From positions 4,843 through 12,147 of the forward strand of contig NZ_JAHZAA010000051.1 of the NCBI RefSeq assembly GCF_019424165.1: a stretch of 7,305 nucleotides of DNA, written 5' to 3'. This DNA comes from Desulfovibrio sp. (GTDB taxonomy: Bacteria > Desulfobacterota > Desulfovibrionia > Desulfovibrionales > Desulfovibrionaceae). The number at the start of each line of letters is the position of its first letter. The first letter of the stretch is position 1. The translations under genes were made by a program, and so were the position numbers. This document shows, piece by piece, positions 5,694 to 7,305 of the stretch. The notes under the pieces are model-generated. The model did not search any database. It had not been told where the DNA came from and worked only from the letters and a program-made list of their open reading frames with translations.

Positions 5694-6521
5694 TCAGCGC
5701 CGGATGAATGCGTGGTGCGTCTCCATAAAGGTATTCACCACAATGATTGAAAAAAGACACAAAATAAAAATAAAAACAGCCAGTCGTGCCGGTTTTCGGC
5801 CTCTCCACCCCTTGGTGATCCTGTTGTTGAACAGTACAGAAAACAGCATCCAGATGACGATGCTGATCACTTCCTTGGGGTCGCCCGTAACTGTAGCGCC
5901 AAATACGGGTTTGGCCCATACAAGGCCTGAAATTATGCCCAGTGTATAAAGAGGGTAGGCCACAACCGTAGTGAAGGCATTGATTTTGTCAAGCATGGTG
6001 AGGGCGGGCATGTCCTGCCAGAAACCCTTCATGTATTGCTTGCTCTTGATGCGCGCCTCCAGAAAAAGAAAAAGCGCTCCGGCCGCAAAAGCCAGGGCCA
6101 GCAGGGCCAGGCTCAGAAAAAGCGTGCCGATGTGCAGGGCGTAAAAAGGGGCCTTGAGCGAAGGCGGAACCTGCACCACTGCCTCAAGGTACGGAGCCGA
6201 CATGGCAAAAAGCATGAGACCCAGAGGAGAGGCAAAAATAAGCGGGGCCTCCTGCCGGAGCTTACCCCAGGCCACAAGCCCGCATAAAACCACAAACCAG
6301 GCCATAAGCTGGAGGTATGCCCCAAGGCTCAGCCCGCCGGGCAGGGCCTTGTGAAAACCCGTGGCCAGAGAAATGGTCTGAAAAATAAAGCCCGCGCCCG
6401 CCAGCCAGCAACCAAGTTTTCGCCAGAAAGGGCTGCGCGCGACCATGCCGACTATGCCGGACACGCTGGCAAGGCCATAGAGCAGCAGCGTGACGCCGGT
6501 GGAAAATTCAGGGGAGATCAT
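5694..6521 (-). CDS. HemX/CcsA-family cytochrome c assembly-type membrane protein
   Basis: A 275-residue polytopic inner-membrane protein with about eight hydrophobic segments (approximately 8-28, 36-54, 69-86, 93-109, 128-155, 183-203, 216-232, 246-264). It belongs to the CcsA/ResC/HemX group (cytochrome c assembly domain). Features seen: His130 at the start of a long hydrophobic segment (HIGTLFLSLALLALAF), LDKINAFTTVVAYPLYTLGI, and GLVWA followed by GDPKE. The tryptophan-rich WGxYWxWD haem-handling signature of true CcsA is missing, leaving only Trp202 and DPKE. Family knowledge: HemX proteins lie beside hemA and reduce glutamyl-tRNA reductase levels in Bacillus. Here it lies directly upstream of hemA, so a HemX-like regulatory role is more likely than a haem-export role, but this is inference. 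GGAG 7 nt before the ATG supports the start. It overlaps the upstream dehydrogenase gene by 14 nt. Confidence 0.88.
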   Translation of the reverse strand: MISPEFSTGVTLLLYGLASVSGIVGMVARSPFWRKLGCWLAGAGFIFQTISLATGFHKALPGGLSLGAYLQLMAWFVVLCGLVAWGKLRQEAPLIFASPLGLMLFAMSAPYLEAVVQVPPSLKAPFYALHIGTLFLSLALLALAFAAGALFLFLEARIKSKQYMKGFWQDMPALTMLDKINAFTTVVAYPLYTLGIISGLVWAKPVFGATVTGDPKEVISIVIWMLFSVLFNNRITKGWRGRKPARLAVFIFILCLFSIIVVNTFMETHHAFIRR

Positions 6522-7233
6522 AAAGTAACTCCGCTATATGAGCGTGCAGTTCCGTTGGCAACTCCGCCAACAGCCACTGGCGGCAGTTTTCCATTTCCTT
6601 TTCCTCCAGCCATTGCTGCAGGGGGGAGGCCGCCAGTTTCCGGAACAGCTCGGTATTCTGCCCTGTCTCGCCGCCCAAAGCAAGGACAAGCGGCCGCAGG
6701 CGACCCATCAAACAGGCCATGCGCGCCCGCGGGGCCAACCAGCAGGCAAGCTCGTCTTTCCAGCGCCGGGCCAGGGCCGGGCTTGCGCCACCTGTGGAAA
6801 GAGCCGCCGCCAGGGGTGTTTTGCGGGCCACTGCGGGAACCTGAAAACTGCCTTCTTCCGGGGCGCTTGCGCAGTTGCACAATACGCCGCTGCGGCGGCA
6901 GATGGCGGCGATGCGCCTGTTTTCCGCATCATTGCCTGTTGCGGCAAACACAAGGGCCATGCCCTGCATGTCGTTTTCCACGCAGGCGCGGCGTTCAAAA
7001 TGCACATTGCCCTGGCGCAGCATGTCTTGCAGGGCTGTATCGCCGGGCGAAGGTTCGTCAATATCCAGCACAAGCACAAAAGCCGGGCTGCACGCCAGCA
7101 CTCCCTCCAGCTTGCGGCGGCCCACCTGACCAAGACCCGCCACAAGGCAGCGCATTCCTGCAAGGGAAAGAAAAAGTGGATAAAAAGCCGTCCTGGCTGC
7201 GGGCATTTCCATAGGGAGTCCATTGTGTAGCAT
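6508..7233 (-). CDS. Precorrin-2 dehydrogenase (CysG N-terminal/Met8/SirC family)
   Basis: This family oxidises precorrin-2 to sirohydrochlorin with NAD; some members also insert iron to make sirohaem. The 241-aa protein matches the CysG N-terminal half and its helical tail but lacks the uroporphyrinogen methyltransferase domain. Seen: FYPLFLSLAG (17-26), nucleotide-binding CLVAGLGQVGRRKLEGVL (29-46; the usual GGGxVAxRK is GLGQVGRRK), ALVFAATGNDAENRRIA (93-109), and ALSTGGASPALARRWKDEL (144-162). By eye alignment, the catalytic Asp of E. coli CysG (Asp104 in NVVDAP) is Ser123 here (NCASAP), and Ser128 aligns with Thr147. The D. vulgaris homologue is, to my knowledge, described as a dehydrogenase without chelatase activity. 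It is first gene of the operon. Start: ATG 7233 is given; ATG 7212 or 7206 would begin closer to the conserved FYPLFL, and none has a clear Shine-Dalgarno site. Confidence 0.92.
   Translation of the reverse strand: MLHNGLPMEMPAARTAFYPLFLSLAGMRCLVAGLGQVGRRKLEGVLACSPAFVLVLDIDEPSPGDTALQDMLRQGNVHFERRACVENDMQGMALVFAATGNDAENRRIAAICRRSGVLCNCASAPEEGSFQVPAVARKTPLAAALSTGGASPALARRWKDELACWLAPRARMACLMGRLRPLVLALGGETGQNTELFRKLAASPLQQWLEEKEMENCRQWLLAELPTELHAHIAELLYDLP
6529..6532 (-). promoter_or_regulatory. Ribosome binding site for the HemX/CcsA-like gene
   Basis: GGAG on the minus strand (6532-6529), 7 nt before the ATG at 6521 and inside the 3' end of the precorrin-2 dehydrogenase gene. It fixes the start of the membrane protein and the 14-nt gene overlap. 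Confidence 0.65.
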
Positions 7234-7265
7234 GATGCGAAAAACCGTATGTCTTTTCGATATAT

Positions 7266-7276
7266 GTATATGATAC
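7266..7276. promoter_or_regulatory. Inverted repeat over the -10 region
   Basis: GTAT-ATG-ATAC is a perfect 4+3+4 inverted repeat that contains the candidate -10 hexamer of the operon promoter. It could be a repressor half-site pair, but it is short, AT-rich and close to chance expectation. Confidence 0.2.
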
Positions 7277-7297
7277 AGCAGCCTTCACGTTTTGCAA
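7270..7297 (-). promoter_or_regulatory. Candidate sigma70-type promoter of the sirohaem/haem operon
   Basis: On the minus strand TTGCAA (7297-7292) and TATCAT (7275-7270) are spaced by 16 nt, matching 4/6 and 5/6 of the consensus, in an AT-rich patch. Transcription would start near 7262, leaving a leader of about 30 nt to the ATG at 7233. No other promoter candidate is evident within the compact operon downstream. It was identified by eye. Confidence 0.5.
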
Positions 7298-7305
7298 AGG
7301 CCCCG

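Noticed and set aside
6351..7214. 287- and 230-codon plus-strand open frames over the precorrin-2 dehydrogenase gene
   Set aside because: They are shadows of a recognisable minus-strand gene; their translations are Pro/Gly/Arg/Ala-rich without family features.
1..7305. Mobile element, CRISPR array, toxin-antitoxin or defence system
   Set aside because: I saw no transposase, integrase, regular repeat-spacer pattern or tRNA, and no paired small genes with toxin or antitoxin features. The coding regions are ordinary housekeeping genes.

Overview
The window looks like a chromosomal housekeeping region of a GC-rich sulfate-reducing deltaproteobacterium, most likely Desulfovibrio or a close relative. 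This rests on the gene set (dxs, tilS, and a sirohaem/haem cluster of precorrin-2 dehydrogenase, a HemX/CcsA-like membrane protein and glutamyl-tRNA reductase), on protein sequences that read like Desulfovibrionaceae orthologues, and on GC-rich third codon positions. The genus is inferred from recall, not from a search.

Layout. Positions 1-1679 (+) hold the 3' nine-tenths of dxs, which runs off the left edge; it ends at a strong intrinsic terminator at 1795-1846. Positions 1847-2271 are a gene-poor convergent spacer with one copy of a structured repeat. tilS lies on the minus strand (2290-3426, possibly starting at 3555) and has its own small terminator touching its stop codon. Positions 3556-4051 are a second gene-poor spacer. 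It holds a stretch with coding-like frames that may be a decayed gene, and a second copy of the structured repeat. From 7233 down to 4052 on the minus strand runs a tight four-gene operon: precorrin-2 dehydrogenase, HemX/CcsA-like membrane protein, hemA, and a 111-residue conserved-type protein of unknown function. Its genes overlap or are separated by at most 14 nt. A plausible sigma70-type promoter sits at 7270-7297, near the right edge.

How the genes fit together. HemA makes glutamate-1-semialdehyde from Glu-tRNA, the committed step to tetrapyrroles. The dehydrogenase oxidises precorrin-2 to sirohydrochlorin, the branch that gives sirohaem (needed for dissimilatory sulfite reductase) and, in these bacteria, also haem by the alternative (Ahb) route. 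HemX-like proteins are known from other bacteria to sit beside hemA and lower HemA levels. The operon therefore joins the entry and branch points of the pathway with a probable membrane regulator. dxs (isoprenoid precursors) and tilS (tRNA-Ile lysidine) are independent housekeeping genes.

I found no mobile element, CRISPR array, tRNA, rRNA or defence-type system. The points most worth checking are the two copies of a double-hairpin, terminator-like repeat placed downstream of both minus-strand transcription units; the loss of the family's catalytic aspartate in the precorrin-2 dehydrogenase; a His/Cys-rich pattern in the small coupled protein; and the possible decayed gene upstream of tilS.
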